From the NCBI RefSeq assembly GCF_017745215.1, contig NZ_JAGHZV010000013.1, positions 62,001-126,000 on the forward strand: DNA of 64,000 nucleotides, in the 5' to 3' direction. Positions 25,912-34,667 of this stretch are shown here, piece after piece. The position numbers were made by a program, and so were the translations under genes. Origin of the DNA: Sphingomonas sp. GTDB taxonomy: Bacteria > Pseudomonadota > Alphaproteobacteria > Sphingomonadales > Sphingomonadaceae. Every line of letters starts with the position of its first letter. Within the stretch, counting starts at the first letter, position 1. The notes under the pieces were generated by a model. It searched no databases. It had not been told where the DNA came from and saw only the letters and a program-made list of their open reading frames with translations.

Positions 25912-27279
25912 CTATGCCGCGACCTTCGCGATGAAGTCGCTTGCACTACCCTTAAGACTGCCGAGCTCGGCATCGAGCGCGGTGAATCCCTGGCCGACGC
26001 GGTCGATCTCGCTGGCGACGGCTTCGGTGTCCTCGCGGATCGCGCCGATCGTCGCCGACATCGAATCCGCCGCGAGCGCCGTCTCGTCGACCGCCGCAGT
26101 GATCGCGGTCACCGTCTGCGCCTGGACTTCCATCGCGGCGCGGATGCGGTTGGCGCTCTCCTGCACTTCCGAGACGGTGGTGCGGATCGACGCGTTGGTC
26201 TCGACCGTGGTCTTGGTCGCCGACTGGATCGAGGCGATCTTGGCGGCGATATCGTCGGTCGCGCGCGCGGTCTGGTTGGCGAGGGACTTCACTTCCTGCG
26301 CGACCACCGCGAAGCCGCGGCCCGCGTCGCCAGCGCGCGCCGCCTCGATCGTGGCGTTGAGCGCGAGGAGGTTGGTCTGGCCGGCAATGTCGCGGATCAG
26401 GCCGAGGATCGATTCGATCGACTTGGCATGGTCCGACAGCGCCTCGGACATCGTCACCGCCGCGCCCGCCTGGCCGGCGGCGCGCGTCGCGATGTCGGCC
26501 GAGGCCTCGACTTCCATCCGGGCGTCCTCGATCGCGCGGATGAGGCCCGCCGCGGTCGACGCGGCCTCGCGCATCGCCACCGCCGACTGTTCGGCGGCCG
26601 CAGCGACTTCCGAGGCCTTGCCGAGCATGCCGCGCGCCGCCGCCGAGGTGTGGATCGCCTGGACGCGCAGCTGCTCGCCTTCGCGCGAGGCGCGCTGGAC
26701 GGTGCTGCCGATCGAGTCGCGGAACTGCGTCGCGAGCCGGTCGCGGTCGGCCTGGGCGTTGTATTCGCGATAGAGGTTGTAGAGCTCGACGGTGATGTCG
26801 CCCTCGAGCGCCGAGAGCCGCATCAGCGTGTCGATCAGCGTCGCGAGCTTGGGGCTGTCCGAGCCCAGCCGGCGCATCAGCACTTCGAGCGCGGCGCGGT
26901 CGCTCGCGCTGATCATCGAGAGCAGCGCCATCGGCGGCACGTTCTCGGAGTAAGCGGCAGCGACCGAGCGCTCGATCGACTCGACCCAGGCGGTGCCCGA
27001 GGTGTCGAGGAAGCGGTTGCGCAGGAACACCACGCCGACGTCGACCATCTTCTCGGTCTCGGCCGGAGCCCAGTTGCGCTGATCGGCGAAGCAGCGGAGC
27101 CACTGCTGCCAGTAAGCGTCCGCGATCGCGCGGATCTCGGGCTCGAGCACGTCCCACGCCTCGCGGCTCGAATGCATCAGCGAGCCGTCGAAATCGAAGA
27201 TCCGCAGGCGTGAGCGGATGTCGATCTCGGCCGCCATGGCGCCGGGGGCGGGAAGATGCTTGGTCAAGGTCGCGCTCAT
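25912..27279 (-). CDS. Soluble methyl-accepting chemotaxis protein, paralogue with altered sensor domain
   Basis: A 455-residue cytoplasmic chemoreceptor whose signalling half (about 215-418) is almost identical to that of the next gene, while the N-terminal 1-195 is diverged. The N-terminal domain keeps the same helical layout ([16 protein letters not shown], then [20 protein letters not shown]), but Tyr110 and Asn113 stand where the neighbour has His108 and His111, so it probably cannot bind haem in the same way. The start at 27279 is chosen at the first ATG with a purine-rich GGGGGA upstream; Met15 (MAAEIDIRS) is an alternative. It heads the run to the second receptor and SDR. Confidence 0.87.
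   Translation of the reverse strand: MSATLTKHLPAPGAMAAEIDIRSRLRIFDFDGSLMHSSREAWDVLEPEIRAIADAYWQQWLRCFADQRNWAPAETEKMVDVGVVFLRNRFLDTSGTAWVESIERSVAAAYSENVPPMALLSMISASDRAALEVLMRRLGSDSPKLATLIDTLMRLSALEGDITVELYNLYREYNAQADRDRLATQFRDSIGSTVQRASREGEQLRVQAIHTSAAARGMLGKASEVAAAAEQSAVAMREAASTAAGLIRAIEDARMEVEASADIATRAAGQAGAAVTMSEALSDHAKSIESILGLIRDIAGQTNLLALNATIEAARAGDAGRGFAVVAQEVKSLANQTARATDDIAAKIASIQSATKTTVETNASIRTTVSEVQESANRIRAAMEVQAQTVTAITAAVDETALAADSMSATIGAIREDTEAVASEIDRVGQGFTALDAELGSLKGSASDFIAKVAA
26026..26637 (-). repeat. Duplicated MCP signalling block, copy 2
   Basis: Partner of 24656-25267; it codes for residues 215-418 of the upstream receptor. Identity stops sharply at ARGMLGK on one side and at GAIREDT on the other, leaving sensor domains and extreme C-termini different. 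Confidence 0.9.
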
Positions 27280-27412
27280 CGATGTTCGAGTCCCCCACCG
27301 GGCAGGCGAGCCCAACCCGATTTGCGACGACGCTAGTCCGCAACTGGTTAAGGGCGAGTTAGGGGGCGGCAACCGGACGGCACGGGATCAGGCGTGTTGT
27401 TCGCGCAATACA

Positions 27413-27447
27413 GTTTACACGATTGACACCAACCATGCGAAAAAATC
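27413..27447 (+). promoter_or_regulatory. Conserved 35-bp upstream element, copy A
   Basis: Reads GTTTACACGATTGACACC, then CCATGCG and AAAAAATC. It is 28/35 identical, ungapped, to the minus-strand element at 4889-4855. It points toward sdhC, about 220 bp away, with a small hairpin immediately after it. Confidence 0.4.
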
Positions 27448-27608
27448 CCGTTCGGGATGCGCGAACGCGCGCGGCCCTCGATGGGCGCTGTGGCGGCTCG
27501 ACGATGCGAAAGAGCGGCAGCCACGCTCGCGCCCCAACTCCTATTTTGCAACCCGCGGACCGGCACGCCCCGCAAGCCGCCCCGGGACCCGCACGCGCTG
27601 CGCTGCAC

Positions 27609-27636
27609 TTGCATCCCGTGCGCTGGGCTCTAATGA
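27609..27636 (+). promoter_or_regulatory. sdhC: Candidate sdhCDA promoter
   Basis: TTGCAT (27609-27614) and TAATGA (27631-27636) are separated by 16 bp and resemble sigma-70 -35 and -10 boxes. Transcription would begin near 27643, leaving a short leader with AAAGGAA before the TTG start of sdhC. Judged by eye only. Confidence 0.35.
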
Positions 27637-27664
27637 AGCCCGCGACGACCCGAAAGGAACGCCC

Positions 27665-28087
27665 TTGGCCAGCCCCGACAAACCCGATCGCCCGATTTCG
27701 CCGCACCTGACGGCGTATAAATGGGGCCCGCACATGGCAGTCTCGATCATCCACCGCGCCACCGGCACGGTGATGGGCACGATCGGCGCGCTGGTCTTCA
27801 CCTGGTGGCTGGTCTCGCTCGCCGCCGGCCCGGCGATGTACGGCGAGTTCCTCGACGTGTTTACCTACCAGTCGGGCAAGCTCAACGTCGTCGGCTGGGT
27901 GTTCGGCATCGGCTTCAGCTGGACGCTGTTCCAGCACATGGGCTCGGGCGTGCGCCACTTCTTCCTCGACGAGGGCGCGAACTTCGAGCTGAAGGGCAAC
28001 AAGGCCAGCTCGATCGCCGCCTTCGTCTTCGGCATCGTCGCCACGCTGGCGTTCTGGATCCTGCTCTGGGAGAAGCTCAATGGGTAA
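27665..28087 (+). CDS. sdhC: Succinate dehydrogenase cytochrome b556 subunit
   Basis: A 140-residue membrane anchor of complex II. The start is taken as TTG at 27665 because AAAGGAA lies seven bases upstream and the protein then begins with the family's RPISPHLTAYKW stretch; no ATG fits. SIIHRATGTVMG (about 24-35) is the quinone-site signature, and HMGSGVRHFFLD (about 91-102) holds the haem-ligand histidine. Three membrane helices are seen (about 31-50, 70-92, 113-135). It overlaps sdhD by eight bases and heads the sdhCDA unit. Confidence 0.93.
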   Translation: MASPDKPDRPISPHLTAYKWGPHMAVSIIHRATGTVMGTIGALVFTWWLVSLAAGPAMYGEFLDVFTYQSGKLNVVGWVFGIGFSWTLFQHMGSGVRHFFLDEGANFELKGNKASSIAAFVFGIVATLAFWILLWEKLNG

Positions 28088-28466
28088 CGGCACCCCGATC
28101 GGCCAGGTCCGCGGGCTCGGTTCCGCCAAGGAAGGCGCGCACCATTGGTGGCAGCAGCGGCTGACCGCCGGCGCCAACCTCGTCCTCATGCTGTGGTTCG
28201 TGATCAGCGTCGCGCTGCTCCCGGCCTATGACTATGCCACGATCGCCGCCTGGCTCTCGTCGCCGCTCGCCGCGGTGCCGCTGATCCTGCTGGTCGGCAC
28301 CGTCTGCTACCATATCCGCCTGGGCCTCCAGGTCGTGATCGAGGATTACCAGCACGACGAGACGCGCATCGTGATGATCGTGCTGCTCAACTTCTTCACG
28401 ATCGCGATCGCGGTCACCGCGCTCTTCTCGATCCTCAAGATCGCCCTCACCTCGACTCCTGCCTGA
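28080..28466 (+). CDS. sdhD: Succinate dehydrogenase hydrophobic anchor subunit
   Basis: A 128-residue membrane protein with three helices that anchors SdhA/SdhB and shares the haem with SdhC. Recognised from [19 protein letters not shown] at the N-terminus, the [14 protein letters not shown] stretch (about 77-90) with the second haem histidine and quinone-site residues, and its position. The start overlaps the sdhC stop. The sdhA ATG follows 10 bp after its stop. Confidence 0.94.
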   Translation: MGNGTPIGQVRGLGSAKEGAHHWWQQRLTAGANLVLMLWFVISVALLPAYDYATIAAWLSSPLAAVPLILLVGTVCYHIRLGLQVVIEDYQHDETRIVMIVLLNFFTIAIAVTALFSILKIALTSTPA

Positions 28467-28476
28467 GGCCCAGCCC

Positions 28477-30279
28477 ATGCCCGCTGCGTACAAGATCATC
28501 GACCACAGCTACGACGCCGTCGTCGTGGGTGCCGGCGGCTCGGGGCTGCGCGCCACGATGGGGATCGCCGAAGCGGGGCTGAAGACCGCGTGCATCACCA
28601 AGGTGTTCCCCACCCGCAGCCACACCGTGGCGGCGCAGGGGGGCATCGCCGCGAGCCTGGGCAACAATTCGCCCGATCATTGGTCGTGGCACATGTTCGA
28701 CACGGTCAAGGGCTCGGACTGGCTCGGCGACCAGGACGCGATCGAGTACATGGTCCGCGAGGCGCCCGCGGCGGTCTATGAGCTCGAGCACGCCGGCGTG
28801 CCGTTCAGCCGCAACGACAACGGCACCATCTACCAGCGCCCGTTCGGCGGGCACATGCAGAACATGGGCGAGGGCCCGCCGGTGCAGCGCACCTGCGCCG
28901 CGGCCGACCGCACCGGCCATGCGATGCTCCACGCGCTCTACCAGCAGAGCCTGCGCTATTCGGCCGATTTCTTCGTCGAATATTTCGCGCTCGACCTGAT
29001 CATGGAGAACGGAGCCTGCCGGGGCGTGATCGCGCTGTGCATGGAGGACGGCTCGATCCACCGCTTCCGCAGCCATGCGGTGGTGCTGGCGACCGGCGGC
29101 GGCGGGCGCGTCTACCAGTCGGCGACCTCGGCGCACACCTGCACCGGCGACGGCAACGGCATGGCGCTGCGCGCCGGCCTGGCGCTGCAGGACATGGAGT
29201 TCGTCCAGTTCCACCCGACCGGCATCTACGGCGCGGGCGTGCTGATCACCGAAGGCGCGCGCGGCGAGGGCGGCTATCTCACCAACTCCGAGGGCGAGCG
29301 CTTCATGGAGCGCTATGCCCCCTCCGCCAAGGACCTCGCCAGCCGTGACGTCGTCGCGCGCTCGATGGCGATGGAGATCCGCGAGGGCCGCGGCGTGGGC
29401 AAGGAGAAGGACCATATCTTCCTTCACTTGAACCACATCGACCCGAAGATCCTGCACGAGCGCCTGCCCGGCATCACCGAGACCGGCAAGATCTTCGCCG
29501 GCGTCGACCTGACCCGCCAGCCGCTGCCGGTGGTGCCGACGGTGCACTACAACATGGGCGGCATCCCGACCAACTACCACGGCGAAGTCGTCCAGCTGAA
29601 GGACGGCAATCCGGACGCGGTCGTCCCCGGGCTGTTTGCGGTGGGCGAGGCGGCCTGCGTCTCGGTCCACGGCGCCAACCGCCTGGGCTCCAACTCGCTG
29701 ATCGACCTGGTGGTGTTCGGCCGCGCGACCGGCCTGCGGCTCAAGGAGACGCTCAAGCCCAGCACGCCGCACGCGCCGCTGCCCGCGGGCTCGGAGGAGA
29801 TGGCGCTGACCCGGCTCGACTTCTTCCGCAACGCCAACAAGACCGAGCCGACCGCCGAGATCCGCAAGGACATGCAGAAGACGATGCAGAAGCACTGCGC
29901 CGTCTTCCGCGACAGCGCGCTGCTCACCGAGGGCTATCAGCACATGAAGTCGGTCTACGCCGCGATGCGCGACGTGAAGGTGACCGACCGCTCGCTGATC
30001 TGGAACACCGACCTCGTCGAGACGCTCGAGCTCGACAACCTGCTCGGCCAGGCGATGGTGACGATCGCGAGCGCCGAGAACCGCAAGGAAAGCCGCGGCG
30101 CACACATGCACGAGGACTTCCCCGAGCGCGACGACAAGACCTGGATGAAGCACACCATCGCGACCTGCGAGGGCTGGGGCGGCAAGGGCGGCGAGGTCAG
30201 GATCGACTACCGCCCGGTCCACGACTACACGCTCACCGACGAGATCGAGTACATCAAGCCGAAGAAGCGGGTGTATTGA
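28477..30279 (+). CDS. sdhA: Succinate dehydrogenase flavoprotein subunit
   Basis: A 600-residue flavoprotein that oxidises succinate to fumarate in the TCA cycle. The N-terminal dinucleotide fold is [17 protein letters not shown] (about 9-25); [16 protein letters not shown] holds the histidine that carries covalent [25 protein letters not shown], with the catalytic Arg region, and [12 protein letters not shown] are intact; [15 protein letters not shown] is near the C-terminus. Length matches the family. The iron-sulfur partner sdhB is not next but 8.4 kb downstream, an unusual split. An AT-rich gene begins 120 bp after the stop. Confidence 0.98.
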   Translation: MPAAYKIIDHSYDAVVVGAGGSGLRATMGIAEAGLKTACITKVFPTRSHTVAAQGGIAASLGNNSPDHWSWHMFDTVKGSDWLGDQDAIEYMVREAPAAVYELEHAGVPFSRNDNGTIYQRPFGGHMQNMGEGPPVQRTCAAADRTGHAMLHALYQQSLRYSADFFVEYFALDLIMENGACRGVIALCMEDGSIHRFRSHAVVLATGGGGRVYQSATSAHTCTGDGNGMALRAGLALQDMEFVQFHPTGIYGAGVLITEGARGEGGYLTNSEGERFMERYAPSAKDLASRDVVARSMAMEIREGRGVGKEKDHIFLHLNHIDPKILHERLPGITETGKIFAGVDLTRQPLPVVPTVHYNMGGIPTNYHGEVVQLKDGNPDAVVPGLFAVGEAACVSVHGANRLGSNSLIDLVVFGRATGLRLKETLKPSTPHAPLPAGSEEMALTRLDFFRNANKTEPTAEIRKDMQKTMQKHCAVFRDSALLTEGYQHMKSVYAAMRDVKVTDRSLIWNTDLVETLELDNLLGQAMVTIASAENRKESRGAHMHEDFPERDDKTWMKHTIATCEGWGGKGGEVRIDYRPVHDYTLTDEIEYIKPKKRVY

Positions 30280-30398
30280 ACGTCGGGATCGAGACCTTTT
30301 CGCCATAGATACTTGAGCCCACAGCATCTGCTTTCTACGAGCAATTGCGTTTGGGGATTGCATTGCTATGCTCCGGCCCAAGAGGGGGAGGCCGGGGG

Positions 30399-31586
30399 AT
30401 GAGCCTAGCAAGTTGGCTTCATAAGTCGCCATATTGGCTTCGTTTTTTGCTGCTTGCATGTGCCGCGACCGGCATCAACATGCTTGGCTTGGCTTTGACC
30501 CAATGGTTGAGCTGGTCTCTTCTATTCTTCGACATGATCGGAACGGCTGTCGCCAGCCTGCTGGGTGGCGCCGTCGCCGGTATGCTCGTGGCTCTTGCAA
30601 GCGGAGCTTTGGGCAGCCTCCTGGCCCACGACCCCACCTACCTTGTGTATGGATATGTCAACATCATCGGGGCGCTCGTGTGGGCGGTCCTGCCGAGAAC
30701 CGGGCGGCCGATATTTGGCTGCTACGTCTTCAATCTGGGAGACGGAGCGACTTATCGCAGGGCATTCTTCAATATCATGGTTCTCGGTATAGTCGCCGGA
30801 CTCGCGACATCCTTGGCGGCGTGGACGATAACCGTATTCGTTCTACCGGCGTCAGGGGACAACCTATCCTTCGGAGCCAATACCGCGGCGGGAACGAACA
30901 ATAGGGTGCTTACGGCGGCCCTGATCGGGATCACTCATGCCGATACGGGTATAGTCCAGAAGATGGTTATCCTGTTATCTTCTTCTATAACGAATATCCC
31001 AGATAAAATTATTGCTACCGCGAGCGCCGTATTGATCATAATATCCTATAAAACACTCCCTAACTACAAAAGACAAAAAATCACGATCAGGTCAAATTCG
31101 ACTCCTATTGGAGCAACAATTGTCTCGAATAGATTTTTGTTTTTGGCCATTTGCGCCGGCCAGGCGGTTTTATTTGTTTATGTTATACGCAGACTCACCG
31201 GATGGGATCATCATACCGGAGTGATGGCACTACTTAGCGCCATCGTCGCCATACTGATTCTCGCTGACCCCGTATATTTCAGATCGGTTGACAGAGATCT
31301 TTCGGTATCTCCCGAAATATGCGAATTATTCTATGAAATCCCTCAATCATTTCATATGGGTCACCACAAAGCGGTATTTGAGGATATTCTCAAGCTCATG
31401 GCCGTTTCGGTGTCGGGCGCGAGTTTCATCATCGCCATCAGTAGCGGATCCGCCTGCGTGCCCGAGACAATGGAGAGCTTCGTGCGCTGCGGACCGTTGT
31501 ACGAACTTGCCGCGGTAAACGCTCTGATTGTGACTGGATTCCGATATATGTGCGTGGTGTTCATGCGCGTGAGCAACAGGAATTAA
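30399..31586 (+). CDS. AT-rich multi-pass membrane protein of unknown function
   Basis: Not recognised. The 395-residue protein has about nine to ten predicted membrane helices. The N-terminal half (FFDMIGTAVASLLGGAVAGMLVALASGALGSLL-type pattern at about 43-75, then YLVYGYVNIIGALVWAVLPR) has the Gly-rich look of ECF-transporter S components or LytS-type 5TM domains, but that is only resemblance. The C-terminal half (about 230-395) is less hydrophobic with NRFLFLAICAGQAVLFVYVIRR and further helices. Codon use is strikingly AT-rich, with runs of A and T around 30960-31150 and ATA/AAA codons rare in the rest of the window, which points to recent acquisition. The start at 30399 follows GGGGGAGGCCGGGGG. 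Confidence 0.7.
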   Translation: MSLASWLHKSPYWLRFLLLACAATGINMLGLALTQWLSWSLLFFDMIGTAVASLLGGAVAGMLVALASGALGSLLAHDPTYLVYGYVNIIGALVWAVLPRTGRPIFGCYVFNLGDGATYRRAFFNIMVLGIVAGLATSLAAWTITVFVLPASGDNLSFGANTAAGTNNRVLTAALIGITHADTGIVQKMVILLSSSITNIPDKIIATASAVLIIISYKTLPNYKRQKITIRSNSTPIGATIVSNRFLFLAICAGQAVLFVYVIRRLTGWDHHTGVMALLSAIVAILILADPVYFRSVDRDLSVSPEICELFYEIPQSFHMGHHKAVFEDILKLMAVSVSGASFIIAISSGSACVPETMESFVRCGPLYELAAVNALIVTGFRYMCVVFMRVSNRN

Positions 31587-31628
31587 GAAATCCTGTTCAA
31601 GATGCTCCTATCCGCGACAATCTCGGAC

Positions 31629-32498
31629 ATGATGATACGATATCTCTTTGCAATTCTGTTCGTCCTTGGTCCGGTGAGGGTTGATGAAGCGATCACGCCG
31701 CCGCCCCCGGCGCTCGGCCTCGATCCCTTCTACGCCAAATATCTCTCCGCCGGGGGCATCCCCGTGGTCGCCTCGGCGAAGGTGCCCGACAGGGCGTTGC
31801 GCATCACCGGCGAGATCATCGACGCGATGCTCGAGCACCGGCCCGACCTGCGCGCGGCGCTGGTGGCGATGCACCTGCGCGTCGGCGTGATGGCGCCCGA
31901 CGAGACCACCACCGACCTGCCCGAACAGCGCGACTGGAAGAAGCCGCCGCGCGACGCGCCGCAGCTCACCTTCTGCGAGCGGAAGCATTACGACGAGCGG
32001 ATCGGCCGCCTCACCGACCGGCAATATTGGGATGCCCGCGCCCGCGGCATGGCCGGGCTCTACACCACCGCCGCGACCGAGAACCTGCTCGGCGACCGCT
32101 CCTCGCGCTATTATGGCGAGAACATCTTCGTCCACGAGTTCGCGCACGACGTGCTGATGGCGATCCGCCAGGCCGACCCCGCGCTCTCGGCCGATGTCGA
32201 CCGCGCCTATGCCGAAGCCGTGCGCGCGGGGCGCTGGAAGGGCGAATATGCCGGCCTCAACGTCGACGAATATTGGGCCGAAGGCTCGCAGACCTGGTTC
32301 AACTCCAACTATCTCGCGGTGATGGACGGCGTGGAAGTGCTCTCCGACGACGATCTGCGGCGCTACGATGCCGGGCTCTACGCGGCGCTCGCCCGCGCTT
32401 ACGGCACGAACCATCACATTGCGGCGGACGCCTTCTACCAGCACCCCGCGCGCGTGCCGCCCGGGCCGATCCCCAAGAACACCGCTGAGGTCTGCTAG
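31629..32498 (+). CDS. Exported HExxH zinc-metallopeptidase-like protein
   Basis: A protein of about 289 residues with a signal sequence (IRYLFAILFVLGPVRVDEA) and the zinc motif HEFAH (169-173), followed 40-odd residues later by DEYWAEGSQTWF, where Glu218 (or Glu214) would be the third ligand, a gluzincin-type arrangement. Proteolysis outside the cytoplasm is inferred. The first 50-odd bases are AT-rich like the preceding gene, then composition returns to high GC. The start is uncertain: ATGs at 31602, 31629 and 31632 are all open and none has a strong ribosome-binding site. It is first of three consecutive predicted peptidase genes. Confidence 0.75.
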   Translation: MMIRYLFAILFVLGPVRVDEAITPPPPALGLDPFYAKYLSAGGIPVVASAKVPDRALRITGEIIDAMLEHRPDLRAALVAMHLRVGVMAPDETTTDLPEQRDWKKPPRDAPQLTFCERKHYDERIGRLTDRQYWDARARGMAGLYTTAATENLLGDRSSRYYGENIFVHEFAHDVLMAIRQADPALSADVDRAYAEAVRAGRWKGEYAGLNVDEYWAEGSQTWFNSNYLAVMDGVEVLSDDDLRRYDAGLYAALARAYGTNHHIAADAFYQHPARVPPGPIPKNTAEVC

Positions 32499-32629
32499 CC
32501 TGACTCCCCTCCCTGGAAGCGAGGGGAACAAGGGTCCCGCAATCGGACCGCGAGCGTTCCATCCGGGTTGACTCCGACCCCCACCGCGCGGAGGGATGTG
32601 GTTAACATCTGTCCCGGGGGTTGGTGCGA

Positions 32630-33613
32630 ATGCGTGTCCGCTTTGCCGTTGCGTCGCTTGGTCTCGTCCTCTCGCTCGCGGCGCCCGCCGTCGCGCAGGC
32701 GCAGGACGTGCCCAGGCACAGCAGCGGCTGGCCGGGCCTCGTCAACGGCGACAACCAGACCGAAGTCGCCAAGGGCTTCGCCGCCGGCCCCGAGCTCCAG
32801 CGCGGGCGCGCCGCCAAGACGATGCTCGCCGAGCACCGCAGGCTCGACCGCGCGCTCGCCACGCTCCAGCCGCAGCGCAAGGGCGTGGTCGACGCCTATG
32901 TCGTGTCGGTCGCGCTCGACAGCGATCCGGTCTTCGCCCGCGAGGCGCGCGAGGCGGGCAAGGTGCTCACCCGCCGCTACGCCGCCGAGGGGCGCAGCAT
33001 CACGCTCTCGGGCCCCGACGGGCGCGGACCCAACGAGCTCGCGGTCGGCAGCCTCACGTCGCTCACCCTCGTGCTCGCGCGGATCGCCGAGCTGATGGAC
33101 CCCAAGGAGGATGTCCTCGTCCTCTACACCACCAGCCATGGCGCGCCGGTGGGGATCGCCTATCACGACGGCGACGAGGGCTTCGGGCTGCTTTCGCCCG
33201 ACCGACTCGAGGCGCTGCTCGACGAGCTCGGCATCCAGCGCCGCGTGCTGCTGCTCAGCGCCTGTTTCTCGGGCGTGTTCATCCCGAGCCTGGCGAGCGC
33301 CGACACCGCGCTGCTCACCGCCGCCTCGTCGGACCGCACGTCGTTCGGCTGCCGCGCCGAGAACGACTGGACCTTCTTCGGCGACGCGCTGGTCAACCAT
33401 GCGCTGCGCAAGCCCCAGCCGCTCGCCGCTGCCGGCGACGAGGCCGACACGATGATCGGCGGCTGGGAGACCGCGGCCAAGCTCAAGCCGTCGAACCCCC
33501 AGGTGAGCATCGGCGACAATGTGAAGAGCTGGCTCGGCCCCCTTGAGGCGCATCTGCCGCCCGCGACCGCGCCGGTGGGCGCGCCGGCGACCGACGCGCT
33601 CAAGGGCGATTAG
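32630..33613 (+). CDS. Exported peptidase C13 (legumain-like) family protein
   Basis: A 327-residue protein with a signal peptide (FAVASLGLVLSLAAPAVAQA, cut near 25). The caspase/legumain-type fold is seen from VLVLYTTSHGAPVG with catalytic His170 and RRVLLLSACFSGVFIP with catalytic Cys212, the two-motif signature of C13. Bacterial C13 proteins are poorly studied; legumains cleave after Asn/Asp and GPI-transamidase is a relative. The ATG at 32630 is chosen as nearest the signal peptide; in-frame TTG and GTG lie 9 and 6 bases upstream. The next gene starts nine bases after its stop, so those two are probably cotranscribed. Confidence 0.82.
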   Translation: MRVRFAVASLGLVLSLAAPAVAQAQDVPRHSSGWPGLVNGDNQTEVAKGFAAGPELQRGRAAKTMLAEHRRLDRALATLQPQRKGVVDAYVVSVALDSDPVFAREAREAGKVLTRRYAAEGRSITLSGPDGRGPNELAVGSLTSLTLVLARIAELMDPKEDVLVLYTTSHGAPVGIAYHDGDEGFGLLSPDRLEALLDELGIQRRVLLLSACFSGVFIPSLASADTALLTAASSDRTSFGCRAENDWTFFGDALVNHALRKPQPLAAAGDEADTMIGGWETAAKLKPSNPQVSIGDNVKSWLGPLEAHLPPATAPVGAPATDALKGD

Positions 33614-33622
33614 GCCGGGCCG

Positions 33623-34546
33623 ATGGCCGACCAGGAGACCCTGATCGAGCGGCTGATCCCGGGGGACCTGGAGCACCAGATCCCGCAGGCCGTGAGCAAG
33701 GTGCTTCCCGGCGGCCTGCGCAACCGGCTGATCCAGGCGGCGCTGGGCGTGCTGCTCGCCTTCGGGCTCAAGACGCTGGTCCACCGTTTCGTCCAGATGC
33801 GCGAGGACCGCAGCCGCGTCGCCGCGCTCGACCGGGCGAAGTCGGCCGCGGCGCTGCCCCCACCCGTCCCGGCCCCGGCGCTGCCTGTGGAGGAACCTCC
33901 CGCGCCCGCGCCGGTTCAGACGGCCATGGCTACCTTGCTTTCCCCCTTCGCCGGCTCCGCCGAGAACGACACTGCGCCCGAAGCCGCGGATGCGGTCAAA
34001 TATCCGCTGCTCGGCAGCCCGCACGTCAACCTGTCGGGCACCGTCGACCAGATGATGTACGCGAGCTTCCGCGACCAGCTCGCCGCGGCGCCCCGACAGG
34101 GCACGCTGGTGGTGTCGATCTCGACGCTGGGCGGCGACCCCGAGGTTGCGCGGCTGATGGGCGACGAGATCCGCCTGCTGCGCGACTATCAGAAGCGCGA
34201 GATCCTCTTCCTCGGCAAGGTCGCGGTCTATTCGGCGGGGGCGACCTTCATGTCGGCCTTCCCGGTCGACAAGCGCTTCCTCACCAAGGGCACGCGGATC
34301 ATGGTGCACGAGCGGATCATGACGAGCACGCTCCAGCTCTCGGGGCCGCTCAAGTCGCTGGTCGGCACGATCAAGGCCAAGCTCCACGAGATCGAGCATT
34401 CGGTGAAGATCGAGGAGGAAGGGTTCCGCGACCTGGTCGCGGGGTCGAAGATCGACTTCGACGAAGTCCGCGAGCGCGCGCCCTCGAACTGGTACATCGA
34501 CGCCGAGGAAGCGCGCGACCTGGGGCTGGTGCTGGATGTGATCTGA
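33623..34546 (+). CDS. Membrane-anchored ClpP/crotonase-fold serine protease-like protein
   Basis: A 307-residue protein with an N-terminal helix (RLIQAALGVLLAFGLKTLV, about 35-53), a Pro-rich linker (79-99) and a ClpP-like domain (about 135-307). VVSISTLGGDPEVARLM (163-179) is the oxyanion strand, VYSAGATFMSAF has the candidate nucleophile Ser204, and IMVHERIM the histidine His229; EEARDLGLVLDVI is the typical end. This is the layout of membrane-bound ClpP relatives (SppA/NfeD-type), though no NfeD partner is present. Which side of the membrane the domain faces is not certain. Coupled to the C13 gene; the transcript likely ends at the palindrome near 34571. Confidence 0.82.
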   Translation: MADQETLIERLIPGDLEHQIPQAVSKVLPGGLRNRLIQAALGVLLAFGLKTLVHRFVQMREDRSRVAALDRAKSAAALPPPVPAPALPVEEPPAPAPVQTAMATLLSPFAGSAENDTAPEAADAVKYPLLGSPHVNLSGTVDQMMYASFRDQLAAAPRQGTLVVSISTLGGDPEVARLMGDEIRLLRDYQKREILFLGKVAVYSAGATFMSAFPVDKRFLTKGTRIMVHERIMTSTLQLSGPLKSLVGTIKAKLHEIEHSVKIEEEGFRDLVAGSKIDFDEVRERAPSNWYIDAEEARDLGLVLDVI

Positions 34547-34570
34547 GGGGCCTGCCCCTCTCCCCACATA

Positions 34571-34607
34571 AACCGTCATCCGGGCTTTCGCCGGGATGAC
34601 GGTTTTG
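34571..34607. terminator. Bidirectional hairpin terminator formed by a single palindromic repeat unit (copy 3)
   Basis: AACCGTCATCC and GGATGACGGTT pair as perfect 11-bp arms around GGGCTTTCGCCG, with TTTT on the plus-strand 3' side. It lies between convergent genes. It is one unit of the palindromic repeat family found in pairs elsewhere. Confidence 0.75.
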
Positions 34608-34667
34608 GGGGCAATCGGAAACAAGGCCGCCCTCCCCTGGGGATGGAGGGAGGGCGGCCCGGACGCC

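Larger units (their letters stand above)
27280..27664. other. 385-bp intergenic region between chemoreceptor and sdhC
   Basis: No gene is supported here. It holds the 35-bp conserved element (27413-27447), a small hairpin ATCCCGTTCGGGAT (27445-27458) flanked by six A on its left, which on the minus strand would read as a weak terminator, and a candidate sdhC promoter (27609-27636). It must contain divergent promoters for the receptor pair and sdhCDA. Confidence 0.6.
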
